NCBI RefSeq assembly: GCF_014109725.1
Contig: NZ_CP058554.1
Span: forward strand, 1,550,001 to 1,614,000
Direction: 5' to 3'
Length of the DNA stretch: 64,000 nt
Source of the DNA: Comamonas piscis
GTDB lineage: Bacteria > Pseudomonadota > Gammaproteobacteria > Burkholderiales > Burkholderiaceae_C
Below are positions 25,646 to 33,542 of the stretch, in pieces (within the stretch, counting starts at the first letter, position 1; each line of letters opens with the position of its first letter). The translations under genes and the position numbers were made by a program. The notes under the pieces are model-generated. The model searched no databases. It was given only the letters and a program-made list of their open reading frames with translations, and had not been told where the DNA came from.

Positions 25646-27010
25646 TCAGGATGAGGCGGCTGCCTTTTGCACCGCGTCCTCGGCCTTGGGCGGCACGGCG
25701 GGCGGGACCTGGCTGAGCATGTAGTTGGCCAGGGTTTCGTAGAGCGGCCTGGCGATCATGCGCGAGACTAGGCTGGCGAGCATCGCGGCCGCCATCAAGC
25801 TCAGCACCAGGGAGTGGCCATCCACCATCTCCATCACGATGATGAAGGCCGTGAGCGGGGCTTGTGTGACGGCAGCCAGAAAGGCCGCCATGCCCATCGC
25901 AATCAAGGCGGGTGCAATATCGCTGCCCATCACCAGGGACACATTGTGTCCAACGCCTGCGCCGATCGACAGCGAGGGCGCAAAGATCCCGCCAGGCACA
26001 CCCACCCAGGCAGACAGCCAGGTGGCAATGAATTTGAGCGTCACGTACAGCGCGGGCAACTCGGCTTCACCCGCCAGCATGTGCTTGACTTCTTCCGAGC
26101 CGGCGCCAAAAGTGGCACCATTGGTGGCCAGCCCGATGATGGCAATCAACAAGCCGCCCGCAGCTGCAAAGCGGATGGGATATTTAGCGCGTATACGGTT
26201 CAGACGCTCAGGTGCGCCGGTGAGGGATGCGGCCATGAGCTTGGCAAACAAGCCGCCTAATACGCCGCAGCTCAAGGCCACACAGATGCCGGGCAGCAAG
26301 GCGTGCCAACTCAGGCTGGGCACCTGGATACGCCCGAAGTAGTTCAGGTTGCCAAATGCCGACACCCCCATCAGACCGGCCAGCACGATCGCCGCAATGA
26401 TCAGGCCGCTGGCACGAGACTCCAGCTTGCGTGACAGTTCCTCAATGGCAAACACAATCCCTGCCAGCGGCGCATTGAAGGCCGCCGCTATGCCCGCTGC
26501 GCCACCCGCCACCAGCAGTGCATGGCTGGTGATGCCTGAGCGCGGACCAAACCAGCGTTTGGCATGGTGCATGACGCCTGCCGCCACTTGGACCGAAGGC
26601 CCCTCGCGGCCAATCGACAGCCCTGCTAGAAAGCCCAGACCCGCCAGCGTGATTTTGGAGGCGGAGAGCCACAGCGACACAAAGCGGCTGCGTTGCTGGT
26701 CATTGAGCGCCGTCTCTTGCGCGGCCATGACTTGCGGAATCCCCGAGCCCGCAGCGCCGGGCGCCCAAAGGCGTGTGGCCCAGACAATGGCTGCCGTCAG
26801 ACAAGGCGTCCACAGCAGCACGGCCCAGCCACCTTGCCAGCGGTAGATGTGCATGAACCAGTCGAAGGCCTGCTCGGCCACCATCGTGAACCCCACCACG
26901 CACAAGCCGGCCGCAGCCGCATAGGCCAGCACAATGCAACGCTCCACCCAGCGCCAGCCATCCCCGAATTCTTGCCTCAGGTTCTGTACGAAATCGGGTT
27001 CTTGCTGCAT
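25646..27010 (-). CDS. ClC-family chloride channel or H+/Cl- exchanger
   Basis: A 454-residue integral membrane protein of the ClC family. The ion-pathway motifs are GSGIP (88-92), GREGPSVQ (GREGP 134-138, whose Glu is the gating glutamate) and GGIFAPSLSIGAGVG near residue 345. The length and absence of CBS domains fit the short bacterial type. A C-terminal Pro/Lys/Ala-rich tail ends in KAASS. Whether it is a channel or a proton antiporter cannot be told without checking the internal proton glutamate. It stands alone, with phage-free intergenic DNA on both sides. Confidence 0.9.
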   Translation of the reverse strand: MQQEPDFVQNLRQEFGDGWRWVERCIVLAYAAAAGLCVVGFTMVAEQAFDWFMHIYRWQGGWAVLLWTPCLTAAIVWATRLWAPGAAGSGIPQVMAAQETALNDQQRSRFVSLWLSASKITLAGLGFLAGLSIGREGPSVQVAAGVMHHAKRWFGPRSGITSHALLVAGGAAGIAAAFNAPLAGIVFAIEELSRKLESRASGLIIAAIVLAGLMGVSAFGNLNYFGRIQVPSLSWHALLPGICVALSCGVLGGLFAKLMAASLTGAPERLNRIRAKYPIRFAAAGGLLIAIIGLATNGATFGAGSEEVKHMLAGEAELPALYVTLKFIATWLSAWVGVPGGIFAPSLSIGAGVGHNVSLVMGSDIAPALIAMGMAAFLAAVTQAPLTAFIIVMEMVDGHSLVLSLMAAAMLASLVSRMIARPLYETLANYMLSQVPPAVPPKAEDAVQKAAASS

Positions 27011-27188
27011 TGCGCCCTCATGGAGTGAGGGGCCAGTCTAGTCAATTCGTGTGGGATGGGTTATGCCGTCCGTCAGCCCGTGACCATAACGCTCGGGTTC
27101 TTGGGCTGATGCAAGCGGAGAAAGCTGCCACTGCTGGGGTTTGGGACGATGCCTGACAGCGACTCTTGGGGTGAGTGCGGAATGCGCG

Positions 27189-27566
27189 TCACCGCCTTTT
27201 CGAAATCTCTGTAGTCATGTAGGCATTCAGGTCACGCAAATCCTGAACCCGCCAGGTGAACGCTGGCAGCTTGACGCCGTTCTCGCGCAAGGTTTTGGGA
27301 ATCAAATCACCGTTGGGCCGCAGCACCACCGAGGAAACGATGACGCCTGGGTAATCGTGCAGGCGCTTCTTGAACGCTGCGGTGCTGAGGTCGGGTGTGG
27401 GCGGATTGCTTTTGTTGGCCAGAGGGCCCGTGCCCTTGAGGTCGGCGCCATGGCACATGGCGCAGCGTTGCACAAAGATATTTTTGCCATTGCTGTTTTC
27501 TGCCTGCGATCCCGTGGCGTGTGCCAGCAGCAGAAGACCGAGCGAGGCGAAGATGGTTTTTTTCAT
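27189..27566 (-). CDS. Periplasmic class I c-type cytochrome
   Basis: A 125-residue protein with a signal peptide (MKKTIFASLGLLLLAHATGSQA) and one haem-binding CAMCH (C35, C38, H39). The domain is short. The usual distal Met of a M-x-P motif is not obvious; MTTEISKRR near the C-terminus has the only candidate Met. The haem may therefore have a different sixth ligand. It is a monocistronic-looking leftward gene with no oxidase or dehydrogenase partner adjacent. Confidence 0.85.
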   Translation of the reverse strand: MKKTIFASLGLLLLAHATGSQAENSNGKNIFVQRCAMCHGADLKGTGPLANKSNPPTPDLSTAAFKKRLHDYPGVIVSSVVLRPNGDLIPKTLRENGVKLPAFTWRVQDLRDLNAYMTTEISKRR

Positions 27567-27972
27567 CGGGTGTTATGGAATGGGTAGCCCGCGGTATTTT
27601 GTCGCGAGTATTCCACGCTCACCCGCTGATGTTGGACCTATATTTTTATGGGTCTCAGGCCTGCGAAGCCTGCATGGGGTAAAAGTGCTGACAGTCTCGC
27701 CACTCCTGCACAGGCTGGTCGTCTAGATATGTGTTGGGCTTTGGCAGAAATCCGCCGAAGCACTGGGCAATGCGGGTGCCGGACTGCTGGCTGGGTATTG
27801 GTATAGCTGCGCCAAGTCTTGAAAAGATTCCGGGCGGAATCCATGCGATGGTCTATATTGCTTGCTGCGCAGCGCTGTTGGCACCATGGCCCAGCTAATG
27901 CTCCAGGTGGATTGCCCAAGCTGAATCCGGGCGCCCACTCTGATTTCTGTTTCAACTCTCAGGAGGTCGCAC
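27567..27972. other. Intergenic region between divergent genes
   Basis: About 400 bases separate the leftward cytochrome gene from the rightward lipoprotein gene. ORFs here are short and poor in coding character. CAGGAGGTCG at 27959-27968 is the ribosome site for the lipoprotein. No RNA gene is recognised. Confidence 0.5.
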
Positions 27973-28308
27973 GTGCATAAAAATCTCTTCGCTTTAGGGG
28001 TGTCGATGCTGGTCTTGGCCGGATGCGGCTCTGCTCCTTCGCAGAGCCGGACAGAGGCAGACCAGGGGCGCTGCGCAGGCTACGGTTATCAGCCGGGGAG
28101 CGACAGCTTTGCCAAATGCATGATGACGGTCGATGTTGCACGTGAAAAGCGAGACGCGAGAGACCACCCCAGCGATGCACGTATGAAGTCCTTGAGCATC
28201 GAGCGCAACGGCGATACGCGCTTTCCGATTTGCTCTGCGGCTGGTATGGACAACAATCTGGATACGGTCAACAACGCTTGGTATGGGCCCAATTGCCGGC
28301 AGCGATGA
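27973..28308 (+). CDS. Small predicted lipoprotein
   Basis: A 111-residue product with a type II signal peptide. The lipobox is LAGC (Cys18) after MHKNLFALGVSMLV. The mature part has four further cysteines (CAGYGY, KCMM, FPICSAAG, NCRQR) and no recognised domain. It starts with GTG at 27973, supported by the strong CAGGAGGT ribosome site. Similar small DUF-type lipoproteins with GYxxGSxxFAxCM motifs occur in other proteobacteria. Location: envelope, anchored by lipid. Confidence 0.75.
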   Translation: MHKNLFALGVSMLVLAGCGSAPSQSRTEADQGRCAGYGYQPGSDSFAKCMMTVDVAREKRDARDHPSDARMKSLSIERNGDTRFPICSAAGMDNNLDTVNNAWYGPNCRQR

Positions 28309-28388
28309 TGCGCTGCTGAACGGGCTGGGCCCTGGGTATAGGCTTGCCGGCGCCAAGCCATGGTGGTTCGGTTTGGTGCGCGTGGACC

Positions 28389-28937
28389 TTAACTGAACTG
28401 GTCGGTGTAATAACAGGCTGGGCAGGACCTGCAGGCGAAGAGAGATATTTCGCGCAGCGATTCTGGTGGGCCCTGGTTCGCAAATGGTCTCGGCTGTTTT
28501 CCGATGCCTTTTTCCCAGTATTGGTGGGATTGCTGCGTGGCCAGCAAATGTAGGAAGTTCAGCGGCGAGCCGCTGAATTCACACCAGGAATCACAGCAAA
28601 ACGGCCAATCAAAGCAGCCCTGCAAAAACAGCGGAATGCCTGGCAATTGGTTGAACGCTTGCCAAGCGCTTTCGGGATCTTTGGCCAAACTGTGAACAGT
28701 CTGCGCTACATCGTGTCGGTTGGATCGCCGAACATTGCCGCTCTGGATGCAGCTGGCGCACAAATAGCAAACCTCGGGCTCTTCCTGCGCCAGCGCCACA
28801 TTGGCCGCCAGATGGGGATCGACCAGGGTTCCGGCATACCCGTATACCGGCATCTCGGGCCGTTCGCATTGCTGGCAAATCTCATTGGCTACGCTGCGCA
28901 GGGCAGCGTCTGCAACATGTTTGAATACGGTTCCCAT
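28389..28937 (-). CDS. CbrC/UPF0167-family protein
   Basis: A 182-residue soluble protein. The family signature is a set of Cys pairs that probably bind zinc (C-x2-C near CQQCERP, YLCASCIQSG, FCCDSWCEF, and ACRSCPACY at the C-terminus) together with DPHLAAN and WAAF-like Trp motifs. CbrC of E. coli is linked to colicin E2 tolerance and is regulated by CreBC, but its mechanism is unknown. The gene is convergent with the lipoprotein. Confidence 0.72.
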   Translation of the reverse strand: MGTVFKHVADAALRSVANEICQQCERPEMPVYGYAGTLVDPHLAANVALAQEEPEVCYLCASCIQSGNVRRSNRHDVAQTVHSLAKDPESAWQAFNQLPGIPLFLQGCFDWPFCCDSWCEFSGSPLNFLHLLATQQSHQYWEKGIGKQPRPFANQGPPESLREISLFACRSCPACYYTDQFS

Positions 28938-29358
28938 GGCATGCCTTCCTCAGAAGCTTACTAGTATCTGCGATCGGGTTGGGACACAGGGTGGCGTCCA
29001 CAGCGCAGAATCCGGCCCATGTGCGGATAACCGTTGGTTGCGGTCGTGGTCAACGGCTGGCTAGCGTATGGAACGAGGGCGATCCTGGCAAATGTCAGCG
29101 AGTAGATGCGTTCATCAGCAGTTCCTGGGACCCTGCGAGCGCGGCGGAAGAATTGCTGCAGCGGCGCGCTGGTCATGCTGCCACCACGTTTCAGAGATGC
29201 GGTCGATGAGGCGGCGATACCTTGATGGCCAAACATCGATGTGAAAAAGCCCAAAGGTGTTGCGGGCGTGCTGAATGATCGGAGCAAGTGCAAACTTCAT
29301 TGATTGTTAAAAAATGTCGCAATAGAATCGCGAGCAGCTGTTTTCTCCGAAAAGCTGT
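28938..29358. other. Upstream region shared with the 31 kb paralogue, no firm gene
   Basis: From about 29229 this region matches the region from about 31023 upstream of the paralogous surface-protein gene. Both contain GTTGCGGGCGTG, then CATTGATTGTTAAAAA. The minus-strand frame 29115-29300 has the same N-terminal residues as its counterpart at 31081 (IQHARNT), but both probably reflect repeated non-coding DNA or a decayed phage leader. No gene is called between 28938 and 29228. Confidence 0.5.
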
Positions 29359-29868
29359 ATGCCTAAAAATCTTCTCGCGCTGGTCGCATTTGCGGCGCTC
29401 GCTGCTTCTGCCTCCGCACAAACCTATGTTGGAAGCTTCAGAGTCCAGGATGGAGCTGATTGGCAAACCAATCCCCAGGTTTATTCGGGGCTAGAGGCCG
29501 CAGCTTTGCGTTTCGGCGGTGCTCCGACGGACTACGCCATATCCGTCAATCCCAGCACCACCCAACCATCGACGATCACGCACTCCGCGTATTACTCGCC
29601 TTGGGGACTGGCGTGTGGCGTGTTTCCGGAAGATGCCAAGATTGACGAAGGTGCGCCTGGGTATAACGCTCCCGGTGGCAACAACACGGCCCTGTCAGCG
29701 TATGTCGATGACAATTGCCTCTCAGACGAAACCAACTATGTCTGGCGTGTTCAGGCGGCTCCCGCGCTGAATGCCACCCCGGTACCCGGACTCGGTTTCT
29801 GGGGTCTGCTGTCGCTGGGTGCGGTCTTGGGAGCGCTTGGCATGCGCCGTTCGCGCAGCTCTGTTTGA
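29359..29868 (+). CDS. Secreted protein with IPTL-CTERM-like tail (4 of 5), paralogue of the 31.1 kb gene
   Basis: A 169-residue protein with a signal peptide cut at ASASA-QTYVGSF. The compact ectodomain has the motifs YSGLEAAALRFGGAPTDYAIS and THSAYYSPWG and two paired cysteines (AC near 95, NC near 125). The C-terminus is TPVPGLGFWGLLSL, continuing hydrophobic, then RRSRSSV. It is clearly homologous over its whole length to the protein at 31140. Such small LEAAALLFGG proteins also occur with PEP-CTERM tails. The function is unknown; surface or exopolysaccharide association is inferred from the tail. Confidence 0.78.
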   Translation: MPKNLLALVAFAALAASASAQTYVGSFRVQDGADWQTNPQVYSGLEAAALRFGGAPTDYAISVNPSTTQPSTITHSAYYSPWGLACGVFPEDAKIDEGAPGYNAPGGNNTALSAYVDDNCLSDETNYVWRVQAAPALNATPVPGLGFWGLLSLGAVLGALGMRRSRSSV

Positions 29869-29975
29869 GACGTCTTGCTGTCGGCGGCAAGGCTTGCCGA
29901 CCAGCGCACCATAGGTGCAGCCTAAAATAACGGGAAGAACGCTGACTGCGCGGGTGGACACCCGTTAAATTCCGT

Positions 29976-30596
29976 CTAATTCTGCCCTTTTGTCCCGTTA
30001 TTTGTCCCGTTCTCACCTTCAGGCTCCGATCCCAGAAAGGCGTCCAGCTTGCGGCGCTCCACCCCCTTGTCGGCGCCATCAATCCAACGGCTGACGAAGC
30101 GTGCAGCTGCTTCCTCTGGGTCGTAGTCGTTCCAGGTCTTATCGCGCTTGATTCCCCGCAAGGTCTTTTTGCAGAGCGTCTCCGCTGGCGTCATGTCGAA
30201 TAGCGCCTTCTCACTCCCAAAGCGCGCTAGAGCCTCATCCTGGCTAGCCTTTTTCTTGACGGGCGATTGGGCTAAGTCTTCGAGGTTTGCAAAGTCAAAA
30301 CCCCCGAACACTGCTGCCAAGGTTTTGCCTCCGCTCGCGCGCACCAAGTAGTCGCTGTAGCGACGCTCAAGGTCCTTGGCGGGGGTCTCGATCTTCTTGA
30401 AAGCCTCCAGCGCATTGTCGATCAGCACCGTGGCCCCGGTCTTGATGCAGTCGCGCAGCCACAGCACCGCATCTAGCTCGCGGTCGCCAGTCTCGTTCTT
30501 TGGTGACGGCGTCTGCACAGTGACCAGCGCAGTGCTGGCGCTGAGTAAGATGGGAGGAAGCGAGAAGAGGGCGCGGAATTCTTGGTTATCGTTCAT
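29976..30596 (-). CDS. Hypothetical protein, probably phage-derived
   Basis: A 206-residue soluble, charged protein with no recognised domain. ATG at 30596 (MNDNQEFRALF) has an AAGGA ribosome site; the longer frame adds 12 unsupported residues. The C-terminal Asn/Gly/Thr-rich end is encoded by a GGGACAAA repeat. It is followed upstream in the same direction by two very small ORFs, a phage-like tight arrangement. I cannot name the family. Confidence 0.6.
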   Translation of the reverse strand: MNDNQEFRALFSLPPILLSASTALVTVQTPSPKNETGDRELDAVLWLRDCIKTGATVLIDNALEAFKKIETPAKDLERRYSDYLVRASGGKTLAAVFGGFDFANLEDLAQSPVKKKASQDEALARFGSEKALFDMTPAETLCKKTLRGIKRDKTWNDYDPEEAAARFVSRWIDGADKGVERRKLDAFLGSEPEGENGTNNGTKGQN

Positions 30597-30603
30597 GGGG
30601 TCC

Positions 30604-30783
30604 TTACAAGTGCTGGCGGGCAGCGCGTTCAATTTCTGCGCGGTGGTCCAGCCGGGCGCGGCGGTCGTTGCGCGCGTTGCGCCACACCAGGCCGAGAGCC
30701 CAGGCAGCAGCTTTGGCCCAGCTGGCGCCTGCCCAGCGGCGCATGGTGAAGAGGCGATAGGCTAGGGTGAACTGCTCAACCAT
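30604..30783 (-). CDS. Small phage-type protein, 59 residues
   Basis: An ORF from ATG 30783 (MVEQFTLAYRLFTMRRWAGA) ending at TAA 30604. It is Arg/Ala-rich and helical, seven bases upstream of the next gene. Such short basic proteins are common in phage early and ninR-like regions. The call rests on position, spacing and codon use only. Confidence 0.45.
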   Translation of the reverse strand: MVEQFTLAYRLFTMRRWAGASWAKAAAWALGLVWRNARNDRRARLDHRAEIERAARQHL

Positions 30784-30895
30784 GGGTGCTTCTCCGGAAG
30801 CTTCGAGGTATCTGCGACAGCTTTCCCAAGCTTCATCAGGCGGTAGCCAGAAAGCTCGCGTACCAGCGTCAGACCTGCCGTGTTGATCGCGTCGA

Positions 30896-31012
30896 TCAGC
30901 GTTTGAGGAACCCCGAAATTCTCGGCAATGTCTTCAAGGTTTTGGCTTCGGCCTCGTGGCCGTGCTGGCGCAACTTCGCAGCGGCGCGGGCGATTGGGTT
31001 GTGGACTTCCAT
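30896..31012 (-). CDS. Very short phage-type ORF, possibly a frameshifted remnant
   Basis: ATG at 31012 with GGAGCC upstream gives a 38-residue, coding-like peptide (MEVHNPIARAAAKLRQHGHE start). In the adjacent frame the DNA continues with another coding-like stretch (LIDAINTAGLTLVREL, to 30762), so the pair may be one longer gene broken by a frameshift near 30900. It sits directly behind a minus-strand terminator hairpin. Confidence 0.4.
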   Translation of the reverse strand: MEVHNPIARAAAKLRQHGHEAEAKTLKTLPRISGFLKR

Positions 31013-31023
31013 AAGGCTCCAAT

Positions 31024-31048
31024 AAAAAAGCCCGCGAGTGTTGCGGGC
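31024..31048 (-). terminator. Minus-strand intrinsic terminator
   Basis: Stem GCCCGC (31030-31035) with GCGGGC (31043-31048) and, on the minus strand, a T6 run (31024-31029). It would block leftward transcription entering from the surface-protein side. A decayed version is present at about 29243-29266 in the duplicated region. Confidence 0.7.
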
Positions 31049-31139
31049 GTGTTGAATCAGCGAAGCAAGTACAAACTCCATTGATTGTTAAAAAGTGTTG
31101 CCATAGAATTCAGCGCAGCCCTTTTCTCAGAAAGCACTT

Positions 31140-31643
31140 ATGCGCAAAAATCTATTCGTCATGGCCTCGTTGGTACTTTTCGCAGCTACTGCCTCCGCGC
31201 AGACATATGTCGGAAGCTTCAAAGTGAACGATGGACCCGATTGGAATCTTCCAACCACTCCGGTGTATTCCGCCTTAGAGGCTGCTGCGTTACTCTTCGG
31301 AGGAGCGCCAACCGATTACGCTGTGTCTATTGACCCAAGTACGACGAACCCGGCAACGATCACACACACCGCGCACTACGATGGATGGGGTGAAACGTGC
31401 AGCATTCAAGCTGAAACTGAACGAGTCGATCAGGATCCAGTCGGCTATCAGCTACCAGGTGGCACTGGCTCGGCACGCTCTGCGTATGTCAGCGACCATG
31501 GATGCGATGGTGTCAACTATGTCTGGCGAATCAAGGCCGCAGTGCCACCAACCCCAGTGCCAACTCTTGGTGTATTCGGGCTTATGTCTCTTGGTGCGCT
31601 AATCGGAGTCTTGGGCTTCCGCCGTACACGCAAGTCCGTTTGA
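31140..31643 (+). CDS. Secreted protein with IPTL-CTERM-like tail (5 of 5)
   Basis: A 167-residue paralogue of the 29359 gene with a signal peptide (cut at ATASA-QTYVGSF), the YSALEAAALLFGGAPTDYAVS motif, THTAHYDGWG, two cysteine pairs, and the tail TPVPTLGVFGLMSL continuing to RRTRKSV. The tail (VPTLG-x-F-G) is the closest of the five to the IPTLxxWG consensus, with Phe in place of Trp. The upstream 110 bases also match the first copy, so the unit was duplicated with its promoter. Confidence 0.78.
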   Translation: MRKNLFVMASLVLFAATASAQTYVGSFKVNDGPDWNLPTTPVYSALEAAALLFGGAPTDYAVSIDPSTTNPATITHTAHYDGWGETCSIQAETERVDQDPVGYQLPGGTGSARSAYVSDHGCDGVNYVWRIKAAVPPTPVPTLGVFGLMSLGALIGVLGFRRTRKSV

Positions 31644-31944
31644 TGAAATCAGCCTATAGCGGCTTACAGACTATTTTTAACTAGAAGCCTAAGCCTTCTG
31701 TCACAAGGCTTGGGTTTCCCGCCCGGATACGCTCCGGGCAGGCGCGCTGAGATTCCAACCAGCGTTGCCGTTACTGTTCTTGGTCGCATTCACCTCACCA
31801 GTTGAGCCTTGCAGGGCTACGGTTGGGCACTGCGCAGAGCAGCGGCCGTGCCCGCTGGTGCAATTGGCCGGACGATGCCCCACAGGCAGGGCAAGCAACA
31901 TCGGCAGGGCTGACTTTTTAAAGACCTGGAGGGGGCTCGCTCGA
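31644..31944. other. Intergenic region with a terminator-like hairpin
   Basis: AAGCCTT (31691-31697) and AAGGCTT (31705-31711) form the core of a hairpin after the surface-protein gene, without a strong T run. ORFs further on (31701-31970 minus) are Cys-rich and out of context. I regard the rest as phage debris. Confidence 0.45.
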
Positions 31945-32109
31945 TCACTGGCACCCATCGCCTGGTGCAACCTCTGCTGCGCTCCACTGGAGCTGGACCT
32001 TCCTCTTGCATCGAGTCAGTTCAGGGGCCGGATCGCTACCCCTTACGATCAGGCTGTCGCCTCGGACAATCCGATCCTCCCAGTCGATGCATGCAGTTGT
32101 CCATTCCAT
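31945..32109 (-). pseudogene. Phage terminase large subunit, N-terminal fragment
   Basis: An ORF of 54 residues starts MEWTTACIDWEDRIVRGDSL, which closely resembles the usual start of a large-terminase family (EWTTACPDWE-R-I...SLI). After about 21 residues the homology stops and an unrelated sequence follows to the stop. It lies 25 bases downstream of the TerS gene on the same strand, the canonical packaging order. A deletion has removed the ATPase and nuclease domains. Confidence 0.6.
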
Positions 32110-32134
32110 GGCTCATACCCTCCGCCATGAATGG

Positions 32135-32566
32135 CTAAACAGTTTTTCCCCCAGAGGCCACCAGGGCCACAGCTTGGCCAGGCGGCTGCCTGCGGGTGAA
32201 TTTCCCAGTACCGGCCGCCTTCTTCCGGTCCTCTGCCTCCTGGCGCTTTGCGCTCAGCTCACCCTTTTTGGCGTGGCAGTACGGCGCGGCAAGCTGCGCG
32301 GCCTGCATTCGGCGGCCTGGCTCCTCGTACCCGTCTCGCATTACGCTCAACAGGTAGTCAAGAGGGGTCAAGTCGCTGAGGTCCGGCGGCTTGGGCGCCT
32401 CAGGGGGACGCTCCTGGCCAAACGGCCATTCAGGGTTGGTTTTGTACCCCTCGTCATCAGCTTGAGCCGGATTGGATGCGACTGGCGCCGCCTTCTTGGC
32501 CTTGGGCGTCGTTGTGGGCTGTTTCTTTGGCCGGCCAGCCCCAGACCGCGCGCCACCTCTTAGCAT
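32135..32566 (-). CDS. Phage terminase small subunit-like protein
   Basis: A 143-residue protein with the GGARSGAGRPKK start common in small terminases, a Lys/Ala/Pro-rich linker, then PLDYLLSVMRDGYEEPGRRM and AAQLAAPYCHAKKG, the helical DNA-binding/oligomer part. ATG at 32566 has GGAGG at good spacing. It would recognise the phage packaging site, but its partner TerL is a stub, so it is non-functional for packaging. Confidence 0.7.
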   Translation of the reverse strand: MLRGGARSGAGRPKKQPTTTPKAKKAAPVASNPAQADDEGYKTNPEWPFGQERPPEAPKPPDLSDLTPLDYLLSVMRDGYEEPGRRMQAAQLAAPYCHAKKGELSAKRQEAEDRKKAAGTGKFTRRQPPGQAVALVASGGKTV

Positions 32567-32721
32567 GGCGACCCTCCTTTGATTGTTTGAATTCGCCCCC
32601 TATGGAATTCATACGGGGGGATTTTTGTGCGAATGCGGAACAGGGCGGTTTCCGTCGAGAGGCTCCTAGCCTTTGATGCCGTACACCCATCGGGCATGGC
32701 CCTGAGGCTTGCCAGTTCGCT

Positions 32722-32877
32722 TCAGGTTGGCTTACCTACGTTGAACGCAGCTTTTGAGGGTTGGCCGTCAGTTATTTTGCGCAACTCACGAAGATCGGTG
32801 TACAACTCATTCCCCGTGTACGCATTTGCGGCCCCACAAGTAAGCAGAAACAAAATGGGGGCGAGGCGATTAAACAT
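32722..32877 (-). pseudogene. Rap1a/Tai-type protein, N-terminal fragment
   Basis: A minus-strand frame from ATG 32877 encodes a signal peptide (MFNRLAPILFLLTCGAANA) and YTGNELYTDLRELRKITDG, the usual start of Rap1a/Tai-family secreted immunity proteins, then stops after 51 residues. The missing C-terminal half is on the opposite strand at 33543-33767. See the inversion finding. Confidence 0.5.
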
Positions 32878-32922
32878 ATCCAACTCCCACATTGATGTAA
32901 CGAGATTTTACAAGAATAGCCT

Positions 32923-33246
32923 ATGGCAAGAATCAACACACTGCCAAGTCGCATTCAGATGGCGGAGACACGGCATATCGCCTGGGCCCCACGCATCGCT
33001 GCAACCCCCCGCACCCGTGGCCGCAAGTGGATGACCAAGCGGGAGAGGTGGCTGCAGGCCAATCCGCTGTGTTGTGACTGCAAGGCCGAAGGGAAGGTGG
33101 CGGCAGGCCAGGAGGTGGATCACATCATTCCTCTCTGGCAGGGCGGGGCAGACGACGAGAGCAACTACGCAACCCGATGCATCCCACACCACGGGGCCAA
33201 GACGAAGCGGGAAGCTGCGGAGAGGGCGAGAACTGCCTCACTCTGA
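32923..33246 (+). CDS. Phage HNH endonuclease
   Basis: A 107-residue HNH nuclease. Zinc cysteines are in PLCCDCKAEG, the catalytic part is EVDHIIPLWQGGADDESNY, and the final metal ligand is in CIPHHGAKTKRE. In long-tailed phages this gene commonly lies just before terS and aids packaging with the terminase. Here it is on the strand opposite to terS, consistent with a later inversion of the segment that holds it. Confidence 0.85.
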   Translation: MARINTLPSRIQMAETRHIAWAPRIAATPRTRGRKWMTKRERWLQANPLCCDCKAEGKVAAGQEVDHIIPLWQGGADDESNYATRCIPHHGAKTKREAAERARTASL

Positions 33247-33271
33247 ATTGAGTCGTGGGCATAATTCTTGG

Positions 33272-33538
33272 ATGCAAATCAGTGATACCCAGGTGTTTGC
33301 CGCATTTCTCCGCGAACTTGCAGACCAGATTGAAGACGACAAAACCTGCTACATAAGCGCTCAGTGCACAGAGCGGGAGCGGACGCCTATCTATTTCGGC
33401 GTGCAATTGGTCGATGGTGTTGTGGAGCCAGTAGTTGTCAACCACTCACCTCGAACCATCACCATTAAGGCCTATGTGCACTTGCCGGGCGAGGCCTCCG
33501 ATCAGGCCGGCCCAGAGGAGCAAGCCAAGGTGGAATAG
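33272..33538 (+). CDS. Hypothetical protein, 88 residues
   Basis: ATG at 33272 (MQISDTQVFAAFLRELADQI) starts a small acidic alpha/beta protein 25 bases after the HNH stop. No family is recognised. The start is chosen because the longer frame from 33074 overlaps the HNH gene. Amino acid composition looks genuine for a phage gene. Confidence 0.55.
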   Translation: MQISDTQVFAAFLRELADQIEDDKTCYISAQCTERERTPIYFGVQLVDGVVEPVVVNHSPRTITIKAYVHLPGEASDQAGPEEQAKVE

Positions 33539-33542
33539 TCCC

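Larger units (their letters stand above)
29966..33540. mobile_element. Degraded phage-derived segment
   Basis: Contains small leftward phage-type genes, a TerL N-terminal scrap, a TerS gene, an HNH gene in the opposite orientation and a broken Rap1a-type gene. One host-type surface-protein gene (31140) lies within it. There is no integrase, capsid or tail gene. Its left boundary has a TCTAATT/TTTTGTCCCGTT sequence that recurs at 36344-36374 beside tRNA-Arg. The limits are approximate. Confidence 0.5.

Noticed and set aside
28961..29293. A 110-residue minus ORF upstream of the surface-protein gene
   Set aside because: Overlaps the duplicated upstream DNA and has no conserved motif or ribosome site.
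30762..31022. An 86-residue minus ORF with a TTG start
   Set aside because: Its first half is an out-of-frame reading of the better 38-residue ORF; only the second half looks coding, so it is noted as a possible frameshift instead.
31701..31970. A Cys-containing minus ORF of 89 residues
   Set aside because: Out of frame with the TerL fragment that overlaps it, and no recognisable family.
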